Below, piece by piece: positions 50,031-59,289 of a stretch of 64,000 nucleotides of DNA (positions are counted from its first letter, which is position 1; every line of letters begins with the position of its first letter). Where the stretch lies: NCBI GenBank assembly GCA_017302455.1, contig JAFLDO010000018.1, forward strand, positions 1 to 64,000, written 5' to 3'. This stretch comes from Accumulibacter sp. (GTDB lineage Bacteria > Pseudomonadota > Gammaproteobacteria > Burkholderiales > Rhodocyclaceae). A model generated the notes under the pieces. That model worked only from the letters and a program-made list of their open reading frames with translations, was not told the origin of the DNA and did not search any database. The position numbers and the translations under genes were made by a program.

Positions 50031-50217
50031 GCAGAGCCGGCAAGACACCCGCCCGCGGCATGCTCGACTTGCCAAGCCAGGCGCCTGCCGGCTCGGCCAT
50101 CCGAGGCAAGTGAGCGCACAGCGGCGATGCCGCGGCAGGTATACTTGTCGATTTCGTCGATCGGCAGCCGTTGATGAGCTTGCCGGGGCGACCGTGTGAT
50201 CCTCTGAGAACCCTACC

Positions 50218-51975
50218 TTGGCACTCACTCTACTCGGACTGTCCGGCGCGCTGACCCACGACCCTTCGGCAGCGCTCTACATCGACGGCAAGCTCATCGC
50301 GGCGGCTGAGGAGGAGCGCTTCGTTCGCGACAAGCACGCCAAGAACCGCATGCCTTACGAAGCGGCGAAGTTCTGCCTGGAATTTGCCGGCATCAGGCCT
50401 GCCGACGTTGACGCGGTAGCCATTCCCTTTGCACCGATCAGCCTCGCCGAACCGGCGCGCTGGCACTACGCCCGGCGCTACTGGTATGCCCCGGATCGCG
50501 CGCTCGACGCGCTCATCACCGGCAACCGGCGCTTCCACCGCTACCGGAAGCGCATCGCCTGGTGCCTGCAGCAACTGGGTTTCGACCTGAAAAACACGGA
50601 GATCGTGCCGGTCGAGCATCACCTTGCGCACGCGGCCAGCGCCTACCATTGTGCCGGCTTTGCCGAGAAGACGGCGATTCTCGGTATCGACGGCAAGGGA
50701 GAATACGCCACCACTTTCTTTGGTTACGGCGAGAACGGCAGGATTCACAAGATCAAGGAGTTCTACGATCCCGATTCGCTGGGCGGGCTTTATGGCGCGC
50801 TGACCGAGTATCTAGGTTTCGAAATGCTCGACGGCGAGTACAAGGTGATGGGCATGGCGCCCTACGGTGACGCCGCCCGCTACGATTTCTCGCGGCTGGC
50901 GCGCTTTGCGAATGGCGAACTGAGGGTCAACACCGACTACGCGAACGTCATCGGATTCCGCCGCTACAAGGAGAAGGGGAAAGGCTACTACTTCTCGCCC
51001 AAGCTCGTCGACTGGCTGGGTCCCAGGCGTTCTGGGGACGTCGCCGACGACCCCTACATCCATTACGCGGCGAGCATGCAGAAGCTCTTCGAGGATCTGT
51101 CGCTACAGATGCTCGACCACTACCTCGGCGACATCCTGCGGGAAACCGGTCGGCTTGCGTTTTCCGGCGGCGGCGCGCTGAACGTCAAGCTCAACCAGAA
51201 GATCATCGCCCGCCCGGATGTCCGCGAACTCTTCGTGCAGCCGGCATCGGGCGATGCCGGAACGGCGGTGGGCGCTGCGGCGTACGTATCGGTGCAACGC
51301 GGCGTCCCGGTCGAAAAGATGGAGCATGTGTACCTTGGTCCGGCCTACAGCAACGAAGACGTCATCGCCGCCTGCGCCCGCCACCCGGCACGACCCCGGT
51401 GGCAGGTGGTGGACGACGTGCCGCGACATACCGCCGGCCTGTTGGCGGCCGGGAACCCGGTCGCCTGGTTTCAGGGACGCATGGAATTCGGTCCGCGCGC
51501 GCTCGGCGGCCGCTCGATCGTCGGCTGCCCGAGCGTTGCCGGCGTCGCCGACCGGATCAATGCGCAGATCAAGTTCCGCGAGCGCTGGCGTCCGTTCTGT
51601 CCGAGCATGCTCGACACTGTCGGCCCGCAAATGCTGGGCAGCGCGCATCCCGCGCCATTCATGACCTTCACCTTCGAGGTGGCCAGTGGCTGGAAGGAGC
51701 GCGTCCCGGAAGTCGTACACGAAGATGGCACCTCGCGCGCGCAGGTGCTGCAGCGCCAGTTCAACCCGCGCTATTATGACCTGATGGTCGAAATGGAGAG
51801 GCTGACCGGCAACGGCGTCGTTCTCAATACCTCGCTCAACCGTCGCGGCGAACCGATGATCTGCTCACCCACCGACGCGCTCAACATGTTCTTCGGATCC
51901 GACCTGCAGTATCTGGTAATGGAGGACATTCTGGTCGTCAAGGCAGCCGACGAAGGCCCGCCGCAGTCCCGGTGA
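50218..51975 (+). CDS. NodU/CmcH-family carbamoyltransferase
   Basis: A 585-residue protein. The N-terminal Kae1-like domain has SGALTHDPSAALYIDGK, AEEERF, VEHHLAHAASAYH with the metal-binding histidines, and LGIDGKGEYATT. The C-terminal YrdC-like part has WFQGRMEFGPRALGGRS and TSLNRRGEPM. The family moves carbamoyl from carbamoyl phosphate to a hydroxyl of sugars or antibiotics. The start is TTG at 50218, with a weak GAGA binding site. It may decorate a lipid or glycan made with the neighbouring acyltransferases; the target is not known. Confidence 0.9.
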   Translation: MALTLLGLSGALTHDPSAALYIDGKLIAAAEEERFVRDKHAKNRMPYEAAKFCLEFAGIRPADVDAVAIPFAPISLAEPARWHYARRYWYAPDRALDALITGNRRFHRYRKRIAWCLQQLGFDLKNTEIVPVEHHLAHAASAYHCAGFAEKTAILGIDGKGEYATTFFGYGENGRIHKIKEFYDPDSLGGLYGALTEYLGFEMLDGEYKVMGMAPYGDAARYDFSRLARFANGELRVNTDYANVIGFRRYKEKGKGYYFSPKLVDWLGPRRSGDVADDPYIHYAASMQKLFEDLSLQMLDHYLGDILRETGRLAFSGGGALNVKLNQKIIARPDVRELFVQPASGDAGTAVGAAAYVSVQRGVPVEKMEHVYLGPAYSNEDVIAACARHPARPRWQVVDDVPRHTAGLLAAGNPVAWFQGRMEFGPRALGGRSIVGCPSVAGVADRINAQIKFRERWRPFCPSMLDTVGPQMLGSAHPAPFMTFTFEVASGWKERVPEVVHEDGTSRAQVLQRQFNPRYYDLMVEMERLTGNGVVLNTSLNRRGEPMICSPTDALNMFFGSDLQYLVMEDILVVKAADEGPPQSR

Positions 51976-52322
51976 GCCTCCAATCGCCCGCCGACCCGTA
52001 TGGGGACGCTGCTCCTGGCGGCGGCATCCCGCCCGTCCGGCTTGCCTCCGAGCACAGGCCGCAGCCCCCACTCGTGAGCCCTTGCGGTGGACAGCGGTGG
52101 CAACCCAGATAACACTTGACATCGGGGAATTGACTCCGGCAGCGGCGCCAAGGATACTTCGTCTGCGTGGTTGAAAACGCCTATCCAACTTGCTTCATGT
52201 GCTCAACGCAGTGGCTCGAGGTGCTCGCTTGAGGAGTCGTTCTGCGGCCAATACGGAGGCACCATGCCATTTTCCATCCTGATTCCAGCTTTTTTCAACA
52301 CCATCTCACTGTCGAGGAAATC
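51976..52322. other. 347-base leader/intergenic region before pgk
   Basis: No conserved gene was recognised. A TTGACA lies in the middle (about 52118-52123) without a good -10 partner. A 36-codon frame (52264-52374) has GGAGG four bases before its ATG and overlaps the pgk start out of frame; it may be a leader peptide or chance. The true pgk ATG has its own GAGGAAA. Confidence 0.35.
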
Positions 52323-53579
52323 ATGTCCAAACTGTTCATCGAAGATCTCGCCCTCGAAGGCAAGCGCGCCCTGATTCGCGTTGATTTCAACGTCCCTCAG
52401 GACAAGGTGACCGGCGCCATCACCAACACCAAGCGTATCGAGGCCGCGTTGCCGACGATCAAGTCGGCTCTGGAAAAGGGCGCCGCCGTGATCCTGATGT
52501 CTCACCTCGGCCGGCCCGACGGAAAGGTAATGCCGCAATACAGTCTTGCCCCGGTGGCGACCGCCCTCGAGGGGCTGCTCGGACGACCGGTGAAGTTCCT
52601 CGCCGATTGCGTCGGCCCGGAAGTCGAGGCTGCCTGTGCGCAGATCAAGCCTGGCGAGGTGATCCTCCTCGAGAATCTCCGTTTCCATATCGAAGAAGAA
52701 GGCAAGGCCAGCGTGACCAATGCCGACGGCAGCGTCACCAAGGTCAAGGCCAGCCCGGACGACGTGAAGGCCTTCCGGGCGTCGCTGACCCGGCTCGCCG
52801 ACGTCTACATCAACGATGCTTTCGGCACCGCTCACCGTGACCACTCGTCGATGACCGGCGTTCAGTTGCCCGAGCGTGCGGCGGGTTATCTGATGAACAA
52901 GGAACTGGCGGCGTTCTCGGCCGTTCTCGAGTCGCCGCAGCGCCCATTGCTGGCCATTCTGGGGGGTGCCAAGGTCGCCGACAAGATTCAGTTGATCAAC
53001 AATCTCCTCGACAAGGCCGACCAGATCATCATTGGCGGCGGCATGGCCTTCACCTTCAAGAAGGTTCTCTCGGGAATGCCGATCGGCAATTCGCTGTTCG
53101 ACGAAGAGGGCGCCAAGCTGGTGCCCGGTCTGATGGAGAAAGCGCGGGAAAAGGGCAAGGAGATTCTGCTGCCGGTCGACTTCATCATCGCCGACAAGTT
53201 CGACGCGGGGGCCAATACCGGTAGCGCCAACGACGTGGACGGGGTTCCCGACGGCTGGCTCGGGCTCGACTGCGGTCCCGAGTCGACGAAGATCTTCACG
53301 GAAGCGATCCTCAAGGCCAGAACCATCATCTGGAATGGCCCGGCAGGCGTTTTCGAGTTCGAGAAATTCGAAGCCGGCACCAAGGCCATGGCCGACGCGG
53401 TCGTCCAGGCCACCGCGGCGGGCGCGATCACCGTCATCGGCGGTGGCGATACGGCCACGGCCGCCAAGAAGTATGGCGCCGACAAGAAAGTCACGCACAG
53501 TTCAACCGGCGGCGGCGCCTCCCTCGAGTACCTCGAAGGCAAGATCCTTCCCGGTGTCGCCGCCCTTTCCGAGAAGTAA
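52323..53579 (+). CDS. pgk: Phosphoglycerate kinase
   Basis: A 418-residue glycolytic enzyme that transfers phosphate between 1,3-bisphosphoglycerate and ADP. It contains [19 protein letters not shown], the hinge/substrate [13 protein letters not shown], a complete C-terminal nucleotide domain ([29 protein letters not shown] and [13 protein letters not shown]). It is slightly longer than typical, with a 20-residue insertion (about 127-150) that reads [20 protein letters not shown] hairpin follows, then tpiA. Confidence 0.96.
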   Translation: MSKLFIEDLALEGKRALIRVDFNVPQDKVTGAITNTKRIEAALPTIKSALEKGAAVILMSHLGRPDGKVMPQYSLAPVATALEGLLGRPVKFLADCVGPEVEAACAQIKPGEVILLENLRFHIEEEGKASVTNADGSVTKVKASPDDVKAFRASLTRLADVYINDAFGTAHRDHSSMTGVQLPERAAGYLMNKELAAFSAVLESPQRPLLAILGGAKVADKIQLINNLLDKADQIIIGGGMAFTFKKVLSGMPIGNSLFDEEGAKLVPGLMEKAREKGKEILLPVDFIIADKFDAGANTGSANDVDGVPDGWLGLDCGPESTKIFTEAILKARTIIWNGPAGVFEFEKFEAGTKAMADAVVQATAAGAITVIGGGDTATAAKKYGADKKVTHSSTGGGASLEYLEGKILPGVAALSEK

Positions 53580-53586
53580 TGCGCGG

Positions 53587-53607
53587 GGCCCCGGGAGTTC
53601 CGGGGCC
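53587..53607. terminator. 8-bp GC hairpin between pgk and tpiA
   Basis: GGCCCCGG (53587-53594) and CCGGGGCC (53600-53607) pair perfectly around a five-base loop. There is no T-run, so it may be a partial terminator or a transcript-stabilising hairpin between two glycolytic genes. Confidence 0.5.
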
Positions 53608-53652
53608 TGCCCGCTCGCCCAACCATCCAAGTAACAAGACCCGAGGAAAACC

Positions 53653-54420
53653 ATGCGCAAAATCGTTATCGCCGGCAACTGGAAGATGAACAAGACCGTT
53701 GCCGAATCCGTGAAGCTCGCCGCCGATGTGGTAGCTGCCGCCAGGGACATCAAGAACGTCGTCGTCGCCATTGCGCCCACCTATCTCGCTCTGGCGAAGG
53801 TGGCCGAAGTGGTCAAGGGAAGCAATGTCAAGCTCGCCGCCCAGGATGTCCACTGGGAAAACCAGGGGGCCTTCACCGGCAAGGTAAGCGCCGACATGCT
53901 CAAGGAGATCGGGGTCGACTTCGTCATCATCGGTCACTCCGAGCAGCGCAGCTACTTCGGCGAAACCGACGAGACCGTCAACAAGAAGGTCAAGAAGGCT
54001 CTCTCGCTGGACATGGGGCCGATCATCTGCATTGGCGAAACACTCGCCGAGCGCAAGGGCGGCCAACTCGAGAGCGTTCTCACCACACAGGTGAACGGCG
54101 CCTATGCCGGACTCTCTGCTGACGATGCGCTGCGCACCGTCGTTGCCTACGAGCCGGTGTGGGCGATCGGCACCGGCGTCACCGCCACCGATGACGAGGC
54201 CCAGCAAGCACACGCCTTCGTCCGCGGCCTGCTCGCCAAGCTCTATGGTGATGGCGTCGCCCAATCGATCAGCATCCAGTATGGCGGATCGATGAAACCG
54301 GAGAATGCAGCCGGTCTGCTCGCTCAGAAGGACATCGACGGCGGCCTGATCGGTGGCGCCGCGCTCAAGGCAGACAGCTTCCTGGGCATCGTCACGCCGG
54401 GCGAATCGATCAGCAAGTAA
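53653..54420 (+). CDS. tpiA: Triose-phosphate isomerase
   Basis: A 255-residue enzyme that interconverts glyceraldehyde-3-phosphate and dihydroxyacetone phosphate. It starts MRKIVIAGNWKMNK with the catalytic Asn and Lys, has IIGHSEQRSYF with the catalytic His, AYEPVWAIGTG with the catalytic Glu, and the phosphate loop GGSMKPEN. Length is standard. Its ATG has GAGGAAAACC upstream and it follows pgk by 73 bases. Confidence 0.97.
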   Translation: MRKIVIAGNWKMNKTVAESVKLAADVVAAARDIKNVVVAIAPTYLALAKVAEVVKGSNVKLAAQDVHWENQGAFTGKVSADMLKEIGVDFVIIGHSEQRSYFGETDETVNKKVKKALSLDMGPIICIGETLAERKGGQLESVLTTQVNGAYAGLSADDALRTVVAYEPVWAIGTGVTATDDEAQQAHAFVRGLLAKLYGDGVAQSISIQYGGSMKPENAAGLLAQKDIDGGLIGGAALKADSFLGIVTPGESISK

Positions 54421-54636
54421 GTTCAGTGGCGTGGCCGGCAGGGGCGCCATGCGCACCCCGCCGGCTTCGCGGCAACACTCGGTCAGTCCTTCCGGTCGAC
54501 TGCCCAGGATCATTGCCCCGGTCAAGTTCGGCCCTTGTCAGGCGCTGCCTGCCCGGTAAGCGGCAAACGCGTCACCTGCGTTGACTGCAGGCAAACTGTG
54601 GTACAACGCCACTCCATACGATCCGATGGAGGCAGT

Positions 54637-55497
54637 GTGATAAGCAAGCCGAATCAGCGGCGCTCCGTTTGTCTCGCCATGCTGGCCGTTGGCGCTGTGC
54701 CATCGTGCCTCTGGGCGCAGCCCGTCCGCCCACTGGAAATTGGCGTCCTGCCAAACGTCAGCGCCCGCGTCCTGCTCGCGCACTACCTGCCGATGCGCGA
54801 ATACCTCGCGCGAGTGCTGCAGCGCCCGGTCCAGGTTTCCACGGCACTGAGCTGGACCGCGTTTCACCAGCGCACCCTGGACCTCGACTACGATCTGGTG
54901 GTGACCGCAGCGAATCTGGCCCGCCTGGCACAGATCGACCGCGGCTACAGACCCCTGCTTTCCTATGCGCCCAACATCAAGGGCATGCTGGTTTCGGCGA
55001 GCAGTCGACCGGTTCGAGGCGTTGCCGATCTGATCGGACAGACACTGGTACTGTCCAATCCGCAATCGCTGGTCACGCTGCGCGGCATGCAGTGGCTGGC
55101 CGAACATGGCCTGCAGCGCGACCGCGACTTCAAGACGATAGACACCCCCACCGAAGACAGCGTCGGCAGCGTCGTCGCGCGCGGGGATGCGCTGGCGGCG
55201 ATGGTCAGTGGCGGCGAGTATCGAGCAATACCCGAAGCGATCAGGGCGCAACTTCAACCAGTGACCACTTTTACCGAGGTTCCCGGCTTTGTCGTCATGG
55301 CCAGTCCACGCTTGCCACCCGCTCAGACGCGGGCAATCAAGGAGCACTTGCTCAACTTCGCGAACAGCTCTGAAGAGGGAAAGGCGTTCTTTGCCGGCAC
55401 CGGCTTTACCGGCATTCGCGATGCAGCGGCCGGGTTGATGGAGTCGATGGACCCCTACGTCGAAGCGACCCGCAAGGGTTTGTTGCCTCCCGGATGA
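54637..55497 (+). CDS. PhnD-like periplasmic substrate-binding protein
   Basis: From a GTG at 54637 (GGAGG four bases upstream) the protein has 286 residues with a signal peptide (SVCLAMLAVGAVPSCLWAQ). The mature part has a PhnD/type 2 periplasmic binding fold: LEIGVLPNVSARVLLAHYLPMREYLAR, TAANLARLAQIDRGY, and the C-terminal EGKAFFAGTGFTGIRD segment. It is shorter than PhnD, has no ABC genes beside it, and its stop overlaps the following GGDEF-EAL gene by four bases. It is probably a ligand sensor for that protein rather than a transporter part. Confidence 0.82.
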   Translation: MISKPNQRRSVCLAMLAVGAVPSCLWAQPVRPLEIGVLPNVSARVLLAHYLPMREYLARVLQRPVQVSTALSWTAFHQRTLDLDYDLVVTAANLARLAQIDRGYRPLLSYAPNIKGMLVSASSRPVRGVADLIGQTLVLSNPQSLVTLRGMQWLAEHGLQRDRDFKTIDTPTEDSVGSVVARGDALAAMVSGGEYRAIPEAIRAQLQPVTTFTEVPGFVVMASPRLPPAQTRAIKEHLLNFANSSEEGKAFFAGTGFTGIRDAAAGLMESMDPYVEATRKGLLPPG

Positions 55498-57959
55498 AGG
55501 GAGTCCCGTGGTCAGGCTGGTCGCTGCGCAGCAAGCTGATCGTTGCCTGCGTCCTCGTCCAGCTTGTCGCGGCGGCCCTGGTGCTGCTGGGTAGTACGCA
55601 GCTTCTGCAGCGCGCGCTGCTTGACCAGGCCAGTTCACAGGCCAAACAGATCGTCGCGCTCCTCGACTACGCGATTGCCGCACCACTCGCCCAACGCGAC
55701 TACGCGACCCTGCAGCAATCGCTTGATCTCATCCGCAGCGACGAATCCATCACCTATCTGGTGTTGTCGGACCACCGCGGCAAGCTCATCGCGACGGCCG
55801 GGTGGGACGCGGCGCGCCCATTGCCTTCGCGTGACGAAAAGGGAATCGACCTCGAGCGTCCCGACGCGACCATGCATCTGGCACTACCGGTCAGCCTTGC
55901 CGGTCAGCCGCTCGGACATGTTGACTTTGGCTTGTCTACGGCAGGGCTGCGCCAGGCGCGGGCCGACTTCCTGCGCCATAGTCTCGGCATCACCGGCGCG
56001 GCACTGGCGATTTCGATGGCGCTGCTCACGGTGATCGCCTTCGCGATCACGCACCGTCTGACGCGGCTCGCGCACGCCAGTCAGCGCGTCGCCAGAGGCG
56101 ATCTGGACGCTACCGTGCCGGTAACGTCGAACGACGAGGTTGGGCGCCTCGGCATCAGCTTCAACGCGATGGCCGAAACGCTGAAGCTGCGCGTTGCCGC
56201 ACTCGAACATAGCGAGACGCAACAGCGGCTGCTGCTCAAGGCGGCGCGTGAAGAACAGGCGCGCCTGACGACACTGCTCGGCGCCATGAACAGCGGCATC
56301 ATGTTCGTTGGCAGCAACGGTCGCGTGATCTACGCGAACGGTGCCTTTGCGCGTATCTGGGCGTTAGCGGACCTGACCACCGGCAGAAGTCTGGCGGAGG
56401 TCGTGCCCTTGCTGATACGCCAGACCATACCGGCGGATGCCGTGCACGTTGAAGCGATCCTGGACACCGGGGTCGGGAAAGTGGCCAGGGGCGTCGAACT
56501 GCAGACCGTCGACGGGCGGATCATCACGCAGCGCATGCAACCGGTCGCCGAAGGTTCCAGCGGCAGCGGCTGTATCTGGTTCCACGAGGACATTACACTC
56601 GAGCGACAGACACAGCAGCGCGCTTACCAGGCGCTGCACGACCCATTGACGAAGTTGCTCAACCGGCGCGGGCTCTATGAGGCGTTACAGGCGGCGATTG
56701 CGCAGGCGATCGCCGACAATGCACCGCTCGCACTGCTGTTCATCGACCTGGACGATTTCAAGCACGCCAACGATGTAGGCGGTCACCGCACCGGCGACGA
56801 GATTCTCGTTGCCGTCGCGCAAACGCTGTCCGACCAGATGCGCAAGGGCGAACTCGCCGCACGACTGGGCGGCGACGAGTTCGCCGTGCTGTGCCCCGGT
56901 AACGGCGCGCATGCGGCGAGTGCGATTGCTGCCCGGCTGGTGGAAGCCGTTGGCGGCCTGCGTTTCGCCGCCGCCGACATGCAGACGCTGCGCATCGGCT
57001 GCAGTATTGGGATCGCGACGTGTCCGAACGACGCGCGTGAGGAGGATGATCTGGTGGCCTGTGCCGACACTGCCATGTATCTGGCGAAACAGAGCGGCAA
57101 GAACGGTTGGGCGGTTTACCATAACGATCCGTTGCGCTCGCGGGCCGAGTCGGCGCGGGTAAACTGGAATGCCCGCATCAACCGCGCCTTGCAGGATCAG
57201 CGCTTCGTCCTCCACTTCCAGGCTGTGCATCGCGCAGCCGATCTGCAGGTGACGTACTTCGAAGCACTGGTGCGCATGGTGGACGAAACCGACCCGAGCC
57301 GTCTGATCTCGCCTGCGGATTTCGTACCGCATGCCGAGCTCAGCGGCAAGGTTCGGCAGATCGATCGCTGGGTCTTTCTGAACTGTGCCCGGAAACTGGC
57401 GAGTACCGACCCCTCGGTGTGCATCGCCGCCAATCTGTCGGCGCGTTCGCTGGAGGATGCAACGTTTCCCGCGTTTCTCGACGACACGCTGCGGCAGCTC
57501 GAGGTCGATCCACGCCGGCTGCACATCGAAGTGACCGAAACCTCGGCGATCAGCGATCCGGCGGCGGCACGCCGGATGATAGACGCACTGCGCGGTCTCG
57601 GCTGCGCGGTGTATCTGGACGATTTCGGCAGTGGGTTCAGCTCTTTCGCGCATCTAAAACTGCTGGACGTCGAGGCCATCAAGATCGATGGAGCCTTCAT
57701 TCGTGACCTGCACGGCGACTCGACCAATCGACTTTTTGTCGCCTCGATGATCGAGATCGCGCACCACCTCAAGAAGCTTGCTGTCGCCGAACACGTCGAG
57801 GATGCGTCGACCCTCGACATCCTGCGCTCCCTCGGCGTTGACCTCGTCCAGGGTTTTCACCTGGGGCACCCCGCTGCGGGCATCAGTGACTCGCGACCAC
57901 AGGATTGGCTACCGATCGCCTCCGCTACGGGCGACGGTGAACTCGGCGGCCCTGCCTGA
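55494..57959 (+). CDS. Membrane GGDEF-EAL protein with HAMP and PAS-like domains
   Basis: An 821-residue protein: TM1 about 13-33, an extracytoplasmic sensor about 35-165, TM2 about 168-190, HAMP, PAS-like (about 255-360), GGDEF and EAL. The GGDEF loop is LGGDEFAVL with metal residues FIDLDDFKHAND; the usual RxxD inhibition site reads RKGE. The EAL motif is in YFEALVRM, with AANLSARS, EVTETSAI, YLDDFGSGFSS, KIDGAFI and a slightly altered AEHVED. Both catalytic cores therefore look intact. The ATG overlaps the PhnD-like stop (ATGA). A ligand-bound periplasmic protein likely sets its c-di-GMP output. Confidence 0.9.
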   Translation: MKGVPWSGWSLRSKLIVACVLVQLVAAALVLLGSTQLLQRALLDQASSQAKQIVALLDYAIAAPLAQRDYATLQQSLDLIRSDESITYLVLSDHRGKLIATAGWDAARPLPSRDEKGIDLERPDATMHLALPVSLAGQPLGHVDFGLSTAGLRQARADFLRHSLGITGAALAISMALLTVIAFAITHRLTRLAHASQRVARGDLDATVPVTSNDEVGRLGISFNAMAETLKLRVAALEHSETQQRLLLKAAREEQARLTTLLGAMNSGIMFVGSNGRVIYANGAFARIWALADLTTGRSLAEVVPLLIRQTIPADAVHVEAILDTGVGKVARGVELQTVDGRIITQRMQPVAEGSSGSGCIWFHEDITLERQTQQRAYQALHDPLTKLLNRRGLYEALQAAIAQAIADNAPLALLFIDLDDFKHANDVGGHRTGDEILVAVAQTLSDQMRKGELAARLGGDEFAVLCPGNGAHAASAIAARLVEAVGGLRFAAADMQTLRIGCSIGIATCPNDAREEDDLVACADTAMYLAKQSGKNGWAVYHNDPLRSRAESARVNWNARINRALQDQRFVLHFQAVHRAADLQVTYFEALVRMVDETDPSRLISPADFVPHAELSGKVRQIDRWVFLNCARKLASTDPSVCIAANLSARSLEDATFPAFLDDTLRQLEVDPRRLHIEVTETSAISDPAAARRMIDALRGLGCAVYLDDFGSGFSSFAHLKLLDVEAIKIDGAFIRDLHGDSTNRLFVASMIEIAHHLKKLAVAEHVEDASTLDILRSLGVDLVQGFHLGHPAAGISDSRPQDWLPIASATGDGELGGPA

Positions 57960-57998
57960 ACTGGCGTCGCTTGCAGGAACGCGCGGCCCTGGCTGTCC

Positions 57999-59228
57999 TC
58001 AGCCGGCTTCCGACGTTGCGCGCGCATCCAGCGCGGCGATCCATTCCGCGATCTGCCGGTAGACGCGCGCGTCGTTGAGCAATCCCATGTGGCCGAGTTG
58101 GCCGAGCCTGGTGCTCTGCACGTCACCGGCGATGGCATGCGCGGTAGCGCTGCCCAGCGTGACCAGCCCATCGCCGAAGAACTCGCCAAACGGATGTTCG
58201 ACGTTCTTGGCCAGACTGGCGCCCAGAAAGCGGAACGCCATGTGCTGGTGCGCGAGAAGATCGGCTGGCGCACCCGGACCGTTCCCCAGGTCCTTGATAC
58301 CCTGGCTGCGCGCGCCGGCGATCCTGGCGAGTGGTGCCGTGATCGTCGACACGTTCAGCGCCGCCGTCGTCAGCCGACCAAGTCGCTCGACCGGCGAACC
58401 GAGGTGTGGAGACCCAAGGCAAATGAGCATCCGGGTCGCCCGCAGCCAACGCATCTCGGCTTGCGCCGCCTGCTCGCATGCCGCCAGGGCAACCAGGCCT
58501 CCCATGCTGTGACCGACGATGACGAGATCACTTGCCGGCTGCGGCCAGGCGGCGAGCAATTCCTCGAGCAGGACCGCCAGTTGAGCGCCATTGCGGGCAA
58601 TCGGCAGGCCGCTGTTGTAGCGCAGGTAGAGCGGCGAGCAGCCGTGCTCGACGCGCAGCCGACGGCCGAAATGTACCGTGGACTCCGCCGCTTCGGGACC
58701 CGGGTCCCAGCTATGCTCGTCACAACCGAGTCCATGGATGAAAATGCACAGGCGTCGGCCGGTATCGGGAAAGGCACGGCGCAGCGAGTCGGCGTCGAGC
58801 GGGACGGCGACGCCGTTTTCATGGAATGCCATGTCGATCGCCAGGCGGTTGTTGCTGGTGGCGAGGTGATCGCCGAATGCACCATTGACCGCGCTGCGCA
58901 GGCCGCTCGCCAGCCGTCCGGGTACTGGCGGGTCCGGCCGCCGGCGCGTGGCGTGCCTTTCGATCAGGGCCGCGGCTTCGAGCACGCCGCCGCTGGTGTG
59001 GTGGATGCCCGCGTAGACCCCGGCCAGGATGGCATCGTGAGCGCTGCGCACAAGATGGGTCGGCCCGGAGATCAGCGGAATGCGCCGCAGAATGTCGAAG
59101 GACTTGCCGGCGATGGCACGGTGCATTTCCTTGACGCGCAGCGTGGTTTCCTGCACCGCGGTTTTGGCCGCGTGGCTGTAACCGCTGCTCGGCGCGAGCG
59201 GGGCAGGCTGCTTCTTGCCACTTGGCAT
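57999..59228 (-). CDS. Alpha/beta-hydrolase, lipase-like esterase
   Basis: From the ATG at 59228 (AAGGACG upstream) the protein has 409 residues. The N-terminal 150 residues are helical and lack a clear signal peptide (KTAVQETTLRVKEMHRAIAG). The hydrolase fold shows the oxyanion loop LCIFIHGLGCDEHSW, the nucleophile elbow GHSMGG, an acidic candidate in FGDGLVTLG, and a catalytic-His candidate in GQLGHMGLL. Substrate is unknown; lipase, polyhydroxyalkanoate-related or ester hydrolase activity are possible. It is convergent with the GGDEF-EAL gene and follows the giant subtilase gene on the minus strand. Confidence 0.8.
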   Translation of the reverse strand: MPSGKKQPAPLAPSSGYSHAAKTAVQETTLRVKEMHRAIAGKSFDILRRIPLISGPTHLVRSAHDAILAGVYAGIHHTSGGVLEAAALIERHATRRRPDPPVPGRLASGLRSAVNGAFGDHLATSNNRLAIDMAFHENGVAVPLDADSLRRAFPDTGRRLCIFIHGLGCDEHSWDPGPEAAESTVHFGRRLRVEHGCSPLYLRYNSGLPIARNGAQLAVLLEELLAAWPQPASDLVIVGHSMGGLVALAACEQAAQAEMRWLRATRMLICLGSPHLGSPVERLGRLTTAALNVSTITAPLARIAGARSQGIKDLGNGPGAPADLLAHQHMAFRFLGASLAKNVEHPFGEFFGDGLVTLGSATAHAIAGDVQSTRLGQLGHMGLLNDARVYRQIAEWIAALDARATSEAG

Positions 59229-59289
59229 GGTTCGTCCTTGAATGTGCTTCCCCGCACCGACCGACAGGACGGCAAGAGACAGACGGCGC

